Virus record (IMG/VR): IMGVR_UViG_3300012964_000015
Coordinates: 1-45,336 of that record
Strand: one strand, 5' to 3'
Source of the DNA: a virus
DNA length: 45,336 bases
In this document: positions 25,150 through 32,334 of the stretch, piece by piece
How positions within the stretch are numbered: position 1 is the first letter of the stretch
Layout of the letters: every line of letters begins with the position of its first letter
Notes under the pieces: model-generated
Databases searched by the model: none
Seen by the model: the letters and a program-made list of their open reading frames with translations, nothing else
Told to the model about the DNA's origin: nothing
Translations under genes and position numbers: made by a program

Positions 25150-27024
25150 TTAAATTTCACAATTCCCAGCACTACATGCTAGAGTTTGTGTTCCTTCTGT
25201 AAAATCATCAAGTTCAATAAATGAACTCCAATCAATATCTTTTGGCATTGTTGCCACCATAGCATTATATTGTTCTTCATTAATGTCTTGATATGGTGCT
25301 TGTACATATGTATGATTACTAAATGGGAGAAATGAAATCCCACTTACTTCATCAAAATATTTCCATACCCATGCACCAACTTCAGGCCACTCTTCTTCTT
25401 TAACACTAATTGTTACTGATGGTTTATGGTCACAAAAATATACTTGATATATTCTCCACAATTCTAATTGTTCAATTGCAGTCTTATCAGTACGGCATAC
25501 TGCACCTTCTGGACTCTTCATTGGAAAACTAAATACTGCTGTACTATCTGGCCTGTATGCTTCATCTTCTACAGAAATGCCCTTATCTTTTAGGAATTGA
25601 TAAATGGGGTCTTTCTTATCCATACGAATAGTTCGTATATAGAAGGGGTTATGTCTAGCATGAATGCCACTAGCAGAATCAACCAACTGACTGACAGTAC
25701 CGGATGGTTTAACACAAGTGATAGAAGCAGAAGGGTTAATGCCCAACTTTTTAGCCCACTCTTCATTTGTATCCTTTGCTATCTGTTTTAATTCTACTAG
25801 CATATTAGGATTTGGTTCAGATGTTAATTTACAATCCATAATACCAGTAAGACTTACACCAAGTAATCTTTCTTCTTCTGTATTCTTTTTCCATTCATCA
25901 GAAAGAAATTGGAAATTAGTTAAGGTCGATTGGATCGTACCAAGTATTGTTGCGAGAACCATTTTTTTCTGTAAGTTCTGCATTGTATCTCCAGAGCGTA
26001 CAACCACCTCGGTGAGATTACAGAACTGTTTATCTCGCAATATGATCTCAGAACAAGGGTTACAGCCATAAGCAAGTGCTCCATCTCTTCCTGATTTAAC
26101 TGCTTGTTTTTGAGCAGCAACTCTATTGAAGATACCACGTTCCCCTGATTTTGATTTAACAAGACTAAGCCACTCCTCTAAAAATGTTTCAGCGTCGGGT
26201 TTCTCAGTATAAGCTACACTATTATTAGATAGACCCAAATGTGGTTTATCATTATACCAAGCACCCATCTTTGCTTCACGCATACGTCGATCAGTAAGAT
26301 TAGATAATGAAATCAATGCACTACGACGAACACCACCAACTACAACAATCTCACCAATCATACACATTAATTCATGTACTTCAAGGCTATTTAATTTACG
26401 TCCCATTGCATCTTTAAAGATTTCAACAGTAAAATCAAATAATTTCTTTAATGGTTCAGGTCCACTAGCACGTCCACCAAAAGTACGCAACCTAGCACCA
26501 GCAGGGCGTACTCTACTAAAGTCAAATGAAGGTATTTCACCCCCATATAATGCTCCAATAAGTTTCTTATATGCCTTAGCCCATCCAAGTTTACTGTCTC
26601 CTACAATAATAACATCGTCAATATATTCAATACTATCTGGTACATTTGGAAGTTTAGCAATTTCTTGTCGTTCACAACTAAAACCAACTCCAGTACCATT
26701 CATTAGAATATAAAGAGCTTCACTAAAAGCTCGTTTATGATTAATTGCTAGATAAGAACAATTGTAAGCAGCAATATTATCACGTTCGCAAGCTTCTCCA
26801 GCAGCCATTAGTAAACGCATTGATGGCATTACTTCAAGATTAATAATTGCCCAATAAAGAGAACCAAAAGTCTTATCATCAAGAGTTACTTTTTGATTAA
26901 TATAATTCATCAATCGAGAAACTGTTTCTTCCCATGTCTCACGACGTTTCTGTTCTGGAAGGTATCTTGCATAACGGCTTTTAGCAATTATTGTTTGATA
27001 AATTGTTGGTAATTCTTTATTCAT
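25150..27024 (-). CDS. nrdJ: Adenosylcobalamin-dependent ribonucleotide reductase (class II)
   Basis: Single-chain B12-dependent ribonucleoside-triphosphate reductase that makes dNTPs from host NTPs. Numbering from GTG 27054: C99 (AAYNCSYL), N332-C334-E336 in NPCSEI, C345 (CNLTEV) and the C-terminal redox pair C627/C632 (ACSAGNC) match the catalytic set of the Lactobacillus-type enzyme. GGVRRSALISL and CVKPSGTVSQL are family motifs. I prefer ATG 27024, which overlaps the upstream gene's stop by eight bases; GTG at 27054 would add ten residues. Being oxygen-independent, it works in oxic and anoxic hosts but needs cobalamin. Confidence 0.9.
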   Translation of the reverse strand: MNKELPTIYQTIIAKSRYARYLPEQKRRETWEETVSRLMNYINQKVTLDDKTFGSLYWAIINLEVMPSMRLLMAAGEACERDNIAAYNCSYLAINHKRAFSEALYILMNGTGVGFSCERQEIAKLPNVPDSIEYIDDVIIVGDSKLGWAKAYKKLIGALYGGEIPSFDFSRVRPAGARLRTFGGRASGPEPLKKLFDFTVEIFKDAMGRKLNSLEVHELMCMIGEIVVVGGVRRSALISLSNLTDRRMREAKMGAWYNDKPHLGLSNNSVAYTEKPDAETFLEEWLSLVKSKSGERGIFNRVAAQKQAVKSGRDGALAYGCNPCSEIILRDKQFCNLTEVVVRSGDTMQNLQKKMVLATILGTIQSTLTNFQFLSDEWKKNTEEERLLGVSLTGIMDCKLTSEPNPNMLVELKQIAKDTNEEWAKKLGINPSASITCVKPSGTVSQLVDSASGIHARHNPFYIRTIRMDKKDPIYQFLKDKGISVEDEAYRPDSTAVFSFPMKSPEGAVCRTDKTAIEQLELWRIYQVYFCDHKPSVTISVKEEEWPEVGAWVWKYFDEVSGISFLPFSNHTYVQAPYQDINEEQYNAMVATMPKDIDWSSFIELDDFTEGTQTLACSAGNCEI

Positions 27025-27193
27025 ATTCTCCATTATTTGTATTAAATTCCTCACTTAGAGAATCAAATTTCTCTTCTATTTTATCGGTAAAATGTTCTAC
27101 AAGATCTTCTGATGAAATCTCTAATCTTTCCATCAGAGTAATCTCATCAATTTCTTTTAATTTTTCTATTAACTCTGATAGAATAAGGCTCAC
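27017..27193 (-). CDS. Small acidic helical protein upstream of nrdJ, 58 aa
   Basis: GTG at 27193 overlaps the previous stop (GTGA), and TAA at 27017-27019 overlaps the nrdJ ATG. The residues LIEKLKEIDEITLMERLEI, SSEDLVEHF and DKIEEKFDSL are a recognisable small phage family ('IDEITLLE.L.IssEDlV..F.d.IEe'). Function unknown. Coupling on both sides shows it belongs to the reductase operon. Confidence 0.65.
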   Translation of the reverse strand: MSLILSELIEKLKEIDEITLMERLEISSEDLVEHFTDKIEEKFDSLSEEFNTNNGEYE

Positions 27194-27705
27194 AATTTAT
27201 TTCCCATTATATTATCTTTTTGTTTACTTCCTGCACTAGAACCATAATAATATGCAATAATAGTTGTCCAAGCAGTACCCAAAGAACCAATAAGAACTAA
27301 TAGTACATCATGCCCTTCTTTAGGAAGATCATGAAATACAAGAAGACATAGTGTACCAAAGAAACCAAGAGTAACTACTCCGGCTAAAATTGCTGGTACT
27401 TTGTCTTTAACTGCAATCTCTCGTTTACGGGCACTATCACGATCATTAGCAGAAATCTGCTCAAGTGAAATACCATTATCTTCAAGATGCTTTTGAAGAT
27501 CAATTTCCATTTGTTTAATAGCAAGAATTTGATCTCCAGTTAATTGACTATTAGTAAGAGCAGATTGAATTTGGGTTACTGTAGAACCTTCCATTCCCAT
27601 TGCTTTACCAATCATACCCACTGCAAGCCCTGCAAAAGGCCCTCCAATTAATGTAGCAGCAGTTGGAGCAATTTTACCTAATACTTCTTTCCAATCAAAT
27701 CCCAT
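27190..27705 (-). CDS. Holin of the three-transmembrane (GTA-holin-like) family
   Basis: 171 residues. N-terminal amphipathic or membrane segment (TLIGGPFAGLAVGMIGKAMG), a soluble middle rich in Gln/Glu/Asp, then two transmembrane helices (AILAGVVTLGFFGTLCLLVF and LLVLIGSLGTAWTTIIAYYYG) and the typical end GSSAGSKQKDNIMG. This C-terminal pattern is characteristic of the three-TM holin family found in gene transfer agents and phages. It would control lysis timing from the replication-side block, separate from the holin-like gene at 3919-4143. GTGA overlap with the next gene. Confidence 0.75.
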   Translation of the reverse strand: MGFDWKEVLGKIAPTAATLIGGPFAGLAVGMIGKAMGMEGSTVTQIQSALTNSQLTGDQILAIKQMEIDLQKHLEDNGISLEQISANDRDSARKREIAVKDKVPAILAGVVTLGFFGTLCLLVFHDLPKEGHDVLLVLIGSLGTAWTTIIAYYYGSSAGSKQKDNIMGNKL

Positions 27706-28088
27706 TAGTATCTCTCCCTTTCATAGGCAATTTTAATAAGGCTTACAAGTTTTGGGTCACGATAGGCAAAAGAGTCTGGAATATTTAAATTTAAAATTTC
27801 TTTACTTTTTAATCCTAAAGTAAATAATTTTTCGCCTAAAAGATATTGTTGTTCTTCATTCATACAAACAATTTCATCTGCCCAAGTTAATAGGACATCA
27901 TCTACTTGTACTAGAGCATACTCATCACTAATACCAGCAGCCCTTGTATTATAATTAAAAGGTTCTTGGGAAAGAACTACAGCAGCAGTAGGACTACGAA
28001 GCAATCCTGCACTACATACACATAGTACTTTCTTAGTTTCCCCCTGAAAGGGATTAGTACAATTACCCAATCTATTCATAAAACTCAT
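27705..28088 (-). CDS. Low-molecular-weight protein tyrosine phosphatase-like
   Basis: The P-loop CSAGLLRS (C25-x5-R31) after a hydrophobic strand (KVLCV) is the catalytic signature of cysteine-based tyrosine phosphatases; the Cys forms the phospho-enzyme and the Arg binds phosphate. IPDSFAYRDP (about residues 102-111) could supply the general-acid Asp. 127 residues is shorter than the usual 150. Related proteins are frequent in phages but their targets are unknown; dephosphorylating a host regulator is one possibility. One-base overlap (TAATG-type) with the holin gene. Confidence 0.7.
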   Translation of the reverse strand: MSFMNRLGNCTNPFQGETKKVLCVCSAGLLRSPTAAVVLSQEPFNYNTRAAGISDEYALVQVDDVLLTWADEIVCMNEEQQYLLGEKLFTLGLKSKEILNLNIPDSFAYRDPKLVSLIKIAYERERY

Positions 28089-28327
28089 TTATTTTTCCTT
28101 TGTTCAATAAGAGTACGAATATAAACTGCACCATCAAGTAATTCTTCATATAGATGTTGCAGCATATCTTCATCTGTCTTTTCTGTAAGATATTTATTAT
28201 ATTTCTTAAATCCAAATATCTCACGTTGTTTTATATCTTTAATAACTAAATCAGTAGAAGATTTATCAATAAATTCAGTTACTTTATCTTGATATGTAAA
28301 GTCTTTATTGTCTTGTCTACCTATCAT
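28085..28327 (-). CDS. Small MazG-like/EExxD protein, 80 aa
   Basis: The pattern QREIFGFKKYNKYLTEKTDEDMLQHLYEELLDGAVYIRTLIEQR is typical of small phage proteins with a MazG-like helical layout: [RK]..GF.KYG..L followed by EE.LD...Y[LI]R. In MazG enzymes the EExxD acids bind magnesium for nucleotide pyrophosphohydrolysis. Here only one acidic motif is present, so activity is unproven. ATGA overlaps on both sides. Confidence 0.5.
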   Translation of the reverse strand: MIGRQDNKDFTYQDKVTEFIDKSSTDLVIKDIKQREIFGFKKYNKYLTEKTDEDMLQHLYEELLDGAVYIRTLIEQRKNK

Positions 28328-29049
28328 GAGGCCACCTTAATTCCTAGTGTGCCATTAATCTTCTTTGTATCTCGTGACCATGACCCACACCCAGTACACT
28401 TATATCGTTGGTATTGTCCTGCAATAGTATAGGATGTTCCCCGTTTGTGCAAGTGTTTACCACCACAATTAGGACATACATGTTCACCATTAGTAAATAG
28501 ATTTTGATTAGGGTGATTCTTAATCCAAGGCTTTAATTTACCATAAACTTTTTCAAGAAGCATAACATCTTGGATATTATATTCTTCCATCATCTTCCAA
28601 GCTTCGGGATTATTCGCCATACAATCAACCCACAATTGAAAATTAGTCTCCTTCTTTTTACCTAATCCTAATTGCTGACTAATATAATCAAGTTTATTGG
28701 AAGGAAACTTAAACTGACTACGAGCAACCCTAAGAAGATCAATCTGCTTATAAGGTGACGGGGGAGTAAGACCATAGAGCAAGAACATTTTATTCAACCA
28801 AGGGATATCAAACTTAGACCCATTATAATGACAAACAACATCTGCCTCATCTAGTAGATCCCATATCTTTAACAACATCCTCTTGGGGTTTGTATTTTGA
28901 ACCGAAGAAAAATATATTTTATTATTATCGTGCCATTTAGCCGCCCAACATAAAATTTCTCCAGAGCCTATAATTTGATTTATTGCTATATTTTGATCGT
29001 ATAGGCCCCAAACATGTGCCGTAATCGGTGAAGTCTCTATGTCTAACAT
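28324..29049 (-). CDS. DEDD-type 3'-5' exonuclease with C-terminal zinc ribbon
   Basis: RNase H-fold exonuclease: motif I LDIETSP (D3, E5), motif II YNGSKFDIPWL (D81), motif III EYNIQDVMLL (Y157, D161), then a zinc ribbon CPNCGG (C192, C195) and CTGCGSW (C218, C221). Probable role in DNA processing or degradation. The ATG at 29049 lacks a ribosome binding site and truncates the first strand, which in relatives reads K-I-L-x-L-D-I-E-T. A perfect AAGGAG (29070-29075) stands eight bases before an in-frame ATA at 29061, which would restore I/M-K-L-L before MLDIET. Confidence 0.8.
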   Translation of the reverse strand: MLDIETSPITAHVWGLYDQNIAINQIIGSGEILCWAAKWHDNNKIYFSSVQNTNPKRMLLKIWDLLDEADVVCHYNGSKFDIPWLNKMFLLYGLTPPSPYKQIDLLRVARSQFKFPSNKLDYISQQLGLGKKKETNFQLWVDCMANNPEAWKMMEEYNIQDVMLLEKVYGKLKPWIKNHPNQNLFTNGEHVCPNCGGKHLHKRGTSYTIAGQYQRYKCTGCGSWSRDTKKINGTLGIKVAS

Positions 29050-29057
29050 TAAAAGTT

Positions 29058-29447
29058 TTATGATAAGTACTCCTTAATTTTATTTTTATATGTCTCATAT
29101 ACACCAACCCGAACATTGCAGATTACACATAAAAGACCACGAACTTGCCCAGTAGTATGGTTATGATCTACAACTAATTTTCTTTTAAGTTCTATTTGAT
29201 GTCTTTTACATATAGCACAACACCCATCTTGAGAATTAAAAAGAGTTTCCCAAGTTTTATGTGTTAGGCCGAAATTCATTTTTAATCTTGACTTCTCTTT
29301 AAGAACTTTAGTTCTCTCAGGATTCTTAAGTTTCCACTCCTTTGCTAACCTAATCCTACATATTTTACAGGCTGAGGTATAATATAATCCCGACTTGTAA
29401 AACTCAGTTTTGGGTTTAGTTTCTCCGCAAGAGGAGCAGCTTTTCAT
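29058..29447 (-). CDS. Endonuclease VII-like HNH protein
   Basis: The C-terminal half matches the recombination endonuclease VII fold: CCAIC (C77, C80), LVVDHNHTTGQVRGLLC (D94-H95, C107) and C110-N111, equivalent to the zinc cysteines and catalytic D40/N62 of T4 gp49. The N-terminus has a second zinc motif (CSSCGETK, CKIC). T4 gp49 resolves branched DNA before packaging; related free-standing copies in phages act as homing enzymes. A T7-type resolvase is encoded nearby (29705-30115), so this one may be a mobile nuclease. Its 3' end contains the ribosome binding site for the exonuclease gene. Confidence 0.75.
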   Translation of the reverse strand: MKSCSSCGETKPKTEFYKSGLYYTSACKICRIRLAKEWKLKNPERTKVLKEKSRLKMNFGLTHKTWETLFNSQDGCCAICKRHQIELKRKLVVDHNHTTGQVRGLLCVICNVRVGVYETYKNKIKEYLS

Positions 29448-29686
29448 TCTTCTTCAATTTCCTCAATAGATACAATTTGATTCTTCATAATTGACATAAT
29501 ATCAGCACAATCTTCTTCACCAATAGTGCGAGCAAAGTGGAAATAATTAGTATCTTCTTTAATAAAGAATCCAAGAGACTTAAAGATTAAACTTGTGTCT
29601 GTAAATTCTTCCATATCTCCACTATAAAACCCCTCGGTTGAGAAATGATCTCGCCATTCAATTACATACATCCCATTTTTATTCAA
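29444..29686 (-). CDS. Small acidic phage protein, 80 aa
   Basis: ATGA overlap with the endonuclease VII-like gene. The pattern YVIEWRDHFSTEGFYS, SLGFFIKEDTNYFHFARTIG, ending SIEEIEEE recalls small phage proteins with 'W.D', 'GF...ed...y..a' and a terminal isoleucine-rich strand. No catalytic motif. Function unknown. Confidence 0.55.
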   Translation of the reverse strand: MNKNGMYVIEWRDHFSTEGFYSGDMEEFTDTSLIFKSLGFFIKEDTNYFHFARTIGEEDCADIMSIMKNQIVSIEEIEEE

Positions 29687-29704
29687 GTTAATTTCCTTTG
29701 TAAA

Positions 29705-30115
29705 TTAATCAAACCATTGTCTCCATTTACGTTCATTTTTTATATCTGCCCATTCAATGTGCATTTTATCACACCAATCTGAATAAGTAGTCTTTGATTT
29801 CTTATTTAATGTTAATTTACTATTCTGAAATAACATATATAATTTTACTTCTGGATTACATTTAATAACAAAGAGAATCTTTTGTCTATCAGTACTAGAA
29901 AATATACCTTTAGTTTCAATATAAGTCTTTGGTTTTATTTTCCAATCTGGAAGATAGTTTCTTCTTTTTTCAGGTTGAATATATACTAATTTTTCAGTTT
30001 CATATTGAACATTTAGTTTAAGAGATTCAATCTTCTTGAAGAAATTAAATTCAAAATTAGATCGAAATCCATTTTGAATAGCTTCTTTACGAGCAGTTCT
30101 TTTGGTTATTCTCAT
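29705..30115 (-). CDS. Endonuclease I, Holliday junction resolvase (T7 gp3-like)
   Basis: Catalytic residues are all present at the expected spacing: E22 in RSNFEFNF, D57 in LPDW, E67 and K69 in YIETKG, against E20, D55, E65 and K67 in T7. The C-terminal region with YMLFQNSKLTLNKKSKTTYSDW is the domain-swapped beta segment. It cuts four-way junctions and, in T7, helps degrade host DNA. It overlaps the preceding zinc-protein gene and belongs to the recombination set with the exonuclease at 30265. Confidence 0.85.
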   Translation of the reverse strand: MRITKRTARKEAIQNGFRSNFEFNFFKKIESLKLNVQYETEKLVYIQPEKRRNYLPDWKIKPKTYIETKGIFSSTDRQKILFVIKCNPEVKLYMLFQNSKLTLNKKSKTTYSDWCDKMHIEWADIKNERKWRQWFD

Positions 30116-30278
30116 TATACTCTTTTACTGGTATATGGTGTATTGTTCTATAACCACAATCACAATCTACTGCTTCATAATCTTGTCTATGTTTCCATTT
30201 AAATTCATTTGTAAGATCAAAATAAGAGTGTTTCCCACAATTATCACAAGTTACTATGTATCTATTATTTATTATCAT
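30087..30278 (-). CDS. Small zinc-binding protein, 63 aa
   Basis: Start set at ATG 30278; a longer frame starting at 30332 lies mostly inside the exonuclease gene. Two cysteine pairs (CDNCGKHSYFD and CDCGYRT) probably bind one zinc ion. The C-terminus overlaps the start of endonuclease I. Probable DNA- or protein-binding accessory; no family recognised. Confidence 0.55.
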   Translation of the reverse strand: MIINNRYIVTCDNCGKHSYFDLTNEFKWKHRQDYEAVDCDCGYRTIHHIPVKEYNENNQKNCS

Positions 30279-30924
30279 ATCGGTTAGAGAACCTCTCCCC
30301 TTCCTTACGCATAATCCATAGGCAGTCTGCATTTATATCAAATCTATTTGAATCTTCATAATATACTTGAACTAATTCAAACATCTCTTCTTCAGTAATT
30401 AATGGATCAATTAATTTAGCAGCTTTTACTTTACCAATTCCTTTAACACCAAATATATTATCTGCCGTATCCCCGATGAGCATTTGTCTATAGAATTGTT
30501 TAAGACCATCTAATTCAGATACTTCGTGGTATTCATGTTTAATAAAATTATAGTGCATTCCGGGAATCATCATTAAATCTTTATCAATTGAACATATGAC
30601 CGTCTCTTCTGTTTGATTAAACCCTAAAGCATCATCAGCTTCATACCCATCCGTAACTATAGATTTAAATTCATCAATAAGATATTGTTTGCAATCATTA
30701 AGATAAATTGGTTTAATAATATCTTTACGATTAGCTTTATATTCTGGATTGATTACTTTACGGAAATTATTTTCTCCAGACAAAAATGATAAGTATTTAG
30801 GGTCAAAAGATAATAATTCCATCATCATAGAATCAGTACGAGATATTGCTACATCAAGATTTTCATATTCTGATGATGATGCAGCACAGCGATAAGCAAT
30901 TATGTCTGCATCAATTAGTAACAT
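30265..30924 (-). CDS. 5'-3' exonuclease (T7 gp6-like, FEN family)
   Basis: Begins with LLIDADIIAYR (D5, D7), continues with GYEADDALG and CSIDKDLMMIPG, and has the helix-hairpin-helix signature LIGDTADNIFGVKGIGKVKA (about residues 148-167). These acids bind two metal ions in flap endonucleases. In T7-like phages the enzyme removes RNA primers, degrades host DNA and exposes single strands for recombination. 219 residues is short but has all motifs. It overlaps the zinc-protein gene at its 3' end. Confidence 0.85.
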   Translation of the reverse strand: MLLIDADIIAYRCAASSSEYENLDVAISRTDSMMMELLSFDPKYLSFLSGENNFRKVINPEYKANRKDIIKPIYLNDCKQYLIDEFKSIVTDGYEADDALGFNQTEETVICSIDKDLMMIPGMHYNFIKHEYHEVSELDGLKQFYRQMLIGDTADNIFGVKGIGKVKAAKLIDPLITEEEMFELVQVYYEDSNRFDINADCLWIMRKEGERFSNRYDNK

Positions 30925-30926
30925 AA

Positions 30927-31142
30927 TTAGAAAGGAATGTCGTCATCTAATGGTGTCTGTGTAACTTCTTTAGTAGTTTTCTTCGCCTGCTCATCAAAGT
31001 ACATTTTGTAGTCTGGTTCATTGGAACCTTCTTTCTTAAAAGTGTTTTTAAAAATAACTACACGTAGATGCCCCATACTACCACTAAAATACTTTACACC
31101 TTCTTTACCTTCGTTAAGCCATAGGCCGGTCGCTTCGATCAT
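30927..31142 (-). CDS. Small protein with SSB-like acidic tail, 71 aa
   Basis: A compact beta-rich N-terminal part (ATGLWLNEGKEGVKYFSGSMGHLRVVIFKN) is followed by DYKMYF and a C-terminal PLDDDIPF. The D-D-D-I-P-F end is the classic protein-docking tail of bacterial single-strand binding proteins. The small N-terminal domain is a known phage type of unknown fold and function. Possibly competes with or mimics SSB tails to recruit replication proteins. Confidence 0.55.
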   Translation of the reverse strand: MIEATGLWLNEGKEGVKYFSGSMGHLRVVIFKNTFKKEGSNEPDYKMYFDEQAKKTTKEVTQTPLDDDIPF

Positions 31143-31378
31143 TAATCATTCTCCACTTTTTCATTATCTTTAATTAAATTTCTATTCTGTAATTGAATAA
31201 AACCTGTACCTTTATCATTATAAGGAATATTATGGTCTCCAAATACAGCCTCATCATCACTCTCTGATTCTTCTTTAGTATACTTCTTCTTACCAAAGAT
31301 CCGGTCATAACCATCATCATAATCTTTAGTTTTTGGTTTACTTACTAATCTTGCACCAGTAATATCATTAGTAGCCAT
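31142..31378 (-). CDS. Small hydrophilic phage protein, 78 aa
   Basis: N-terminal NDITGARLVSKPKTKDYDDGYDRIFGKKK is a common start of small phage proteins ('NDITGD.[IL].[ST]K......F..IFGKK'). The remainder is acidic and probably disordered. One-base overlap (TAATG) with the upstream 22-codon gene and shared last base with the downstream one. Function unknown. Confidence 0.6.
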   Translation of the reverse strand: MATNDITGARLVSKPKTKDYDDGYDRIFGKKKYTKEESESDDEAVFGDHNIPYNDKGTGFIQLQNRNLIKDNEKVEND

Positions 31379-31446
31379 TATTCATCCCATTTATGAATTA
31401 ACATAAATGCTACAAAGACAATTACTGCAATTATAATAAATCCCAT
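31378..31446 (-). CDS. 22-residue single-helix membrane micropeptide
   Basis: ATG at 31446 overlaps the stop of the putative ssDNA-binding protein gene (TGATG), and the stop at 31378-31380 overlaps the next ATG (TAATG). The peptide is one hydrophobic helix (residues 3-17, all Ile, Val, Ala, Phe, Met or Leu) followed by HKWDE. Position and double coupling argue for a genuine gene. It could tune lysis or anchor a partner at the inner membrane. Confidence 0.5.
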   Translation of the reverse strand: MGFIIIAVIVFVAFMLIHKWDE

Positions 31447-32009
31447 CAATAAACCTCATGCTCATCTGATTTCATTGCTTGTGGACTACCATCATCAAAT
31501 TCAATTCCCATTACATGAGATTCAAATTCTTTTGCAATAGAAATAATATCTGCGGTTGTGCGTTCCTTTTTAAAGTAAGGAGCATTAGCAGCACAGAATG
31601 CAATTGCTTGAGTCAATGTTGATTGACGAACAATATAAATCTGTGTTTGTGCCCTTTCTTCTGGAGTAGCATAAGTGCTCTTAGGGGCTTGATAGGGAGT
31701 AGCTTTACCTGTTGCAGGTACATCCTTATCTGCTACTACTGGAGCAGCCCCCGCAGGCTGTACACTCTTCCAATTCCAGAATTCACCCTCTTTCTCTACC
31801 TCTGCTACAAAACCTTCGTTAGGTTTCAAATTAGACAATTGAGTTTTCAATATTGCATTAAATTTAAATACATTTTGATGGAATGGTTTTTCTTTAAGTG
31901 CACCTGCTTCATCACGAAATGAAAGACGTGATCCGGGATATGTTCCTCCTCCGTTCTTTGCTACCTGAACATCTGCTTCAAATGCTACTAATGTACCACG
32001 AATTTGCAT
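31446..32009 (-). CDS. Putative single-stranded DNA-binding protein, 187 aa
   Basis: The N-terminal half looks like an OB-type beta barrel (RGTLVAFEADVQV ... SRLSFRDEAG ... FWNWKSV), followed by an Ala/Pro linker and a helical C-terminal domain with STYATPEERAQTQIYIVRQSTLTQAIAF. This two-part protein occurs in many phages near replication genes. Its place next to exonuclease and endonuclease I parallels T7 gp2.5. The acidic end DEHEVY fits an SSB tail only weakly. Confidence 0.5.
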   Translation of the reverse strand: MQIRGTLVAFEADVQVAKNGGGTYPGSRLSFRDEAGALKEKPFHQNVFKFNAILKTQLSNLKPNEGFVAEVEKEGEFWNWKSVQPAGAAPVVADKDVPATGKATPYQAPKSTYATPEERAQTQIYIVRQSTLTQAIAFCAANAPYFKKERTTADIISIAKEFESHVMGIEFDDGSPQAMKSDEHEVY

Positions 32010-32023
32010 TAATAATTCCTTTA

Positions 32024-32233
32024 TTAAGCAGACAAAATTGAATTAATATTATTTACTACTTTACGTGCCCGATCAATTTCATTTTTACGAACAGCATTAT
32101 CAGAAGACAAACGATCAATTGCTTGGTAATTAACTGCAATTACAGCATGATGATCTGCAATCAATGAATCAAGTTGTACTGTCATTTTAGTGAATTGTTT
32201 TACAATTGAATCTACTGAATTATTAAAAAACAT
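32024..32233 (-). CDS. Small coiled-coil protein, 69 aa
   Basis: One long helix with heptad-like hydrophobics (VDSIVKQFTKMTVQLDSLI; AIDRLSSDNAVRKNEIDRA). Starts with ATG at 32233 and has AAGGAG nearby upstream (32240-32245). First protein gene after the tRNA pair in the leftward direction. Function unknown; small helical proteins with this layout are common early phage genes. Confidence 0.55.
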   Translation of the reverse strand: MFFNNSVDSIVKQFTKMTVQLDSLIADHHAVIAVNYQAIDRLSSDNAVRKNEIDRARKVVNNINSILSA

Positions 32234-32255
32234 TTATTACTCCTTTTAGTTAAAT

Positions 32256-32329
32256 TGGCGAAGAATAAAGGAATCGAACCTCTATCAATGGATTTGGAGG
32301 CCACTGCATTACCATTATGCTAATCCCTC
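32256..32329 (-). tRNA. tRNA-Trp(CCA)
   Basis: Seven-base acceptor GAGGGAT/ATTCTTC (with G-U pairs), D-stem GCAT/ATGC, anticodon loop CTCCAAA (anticodon CCA), T-arm AGAGG-TTCGATT-CCTTT, discriminator G as needed by bacterial TrpRS, and CCA encoded at 32256-32258. The last anticodon stem pair is a C-U mismatch; the other pairs are intact. It lies six bases after tRNA-Leu in the same transcript. Confidence 0.85.
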
Positions 32330-32334
32330 AATAC

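Noticed and set aside
26991-27239. Rightward 82-codon frame opposite the nrdJ start, and other long frames antisense to real genes
   Set aside because: These frames lie opposite well-supported genes, lack ribosome binding sites and have compositions typical of reversed AT-rich codons.
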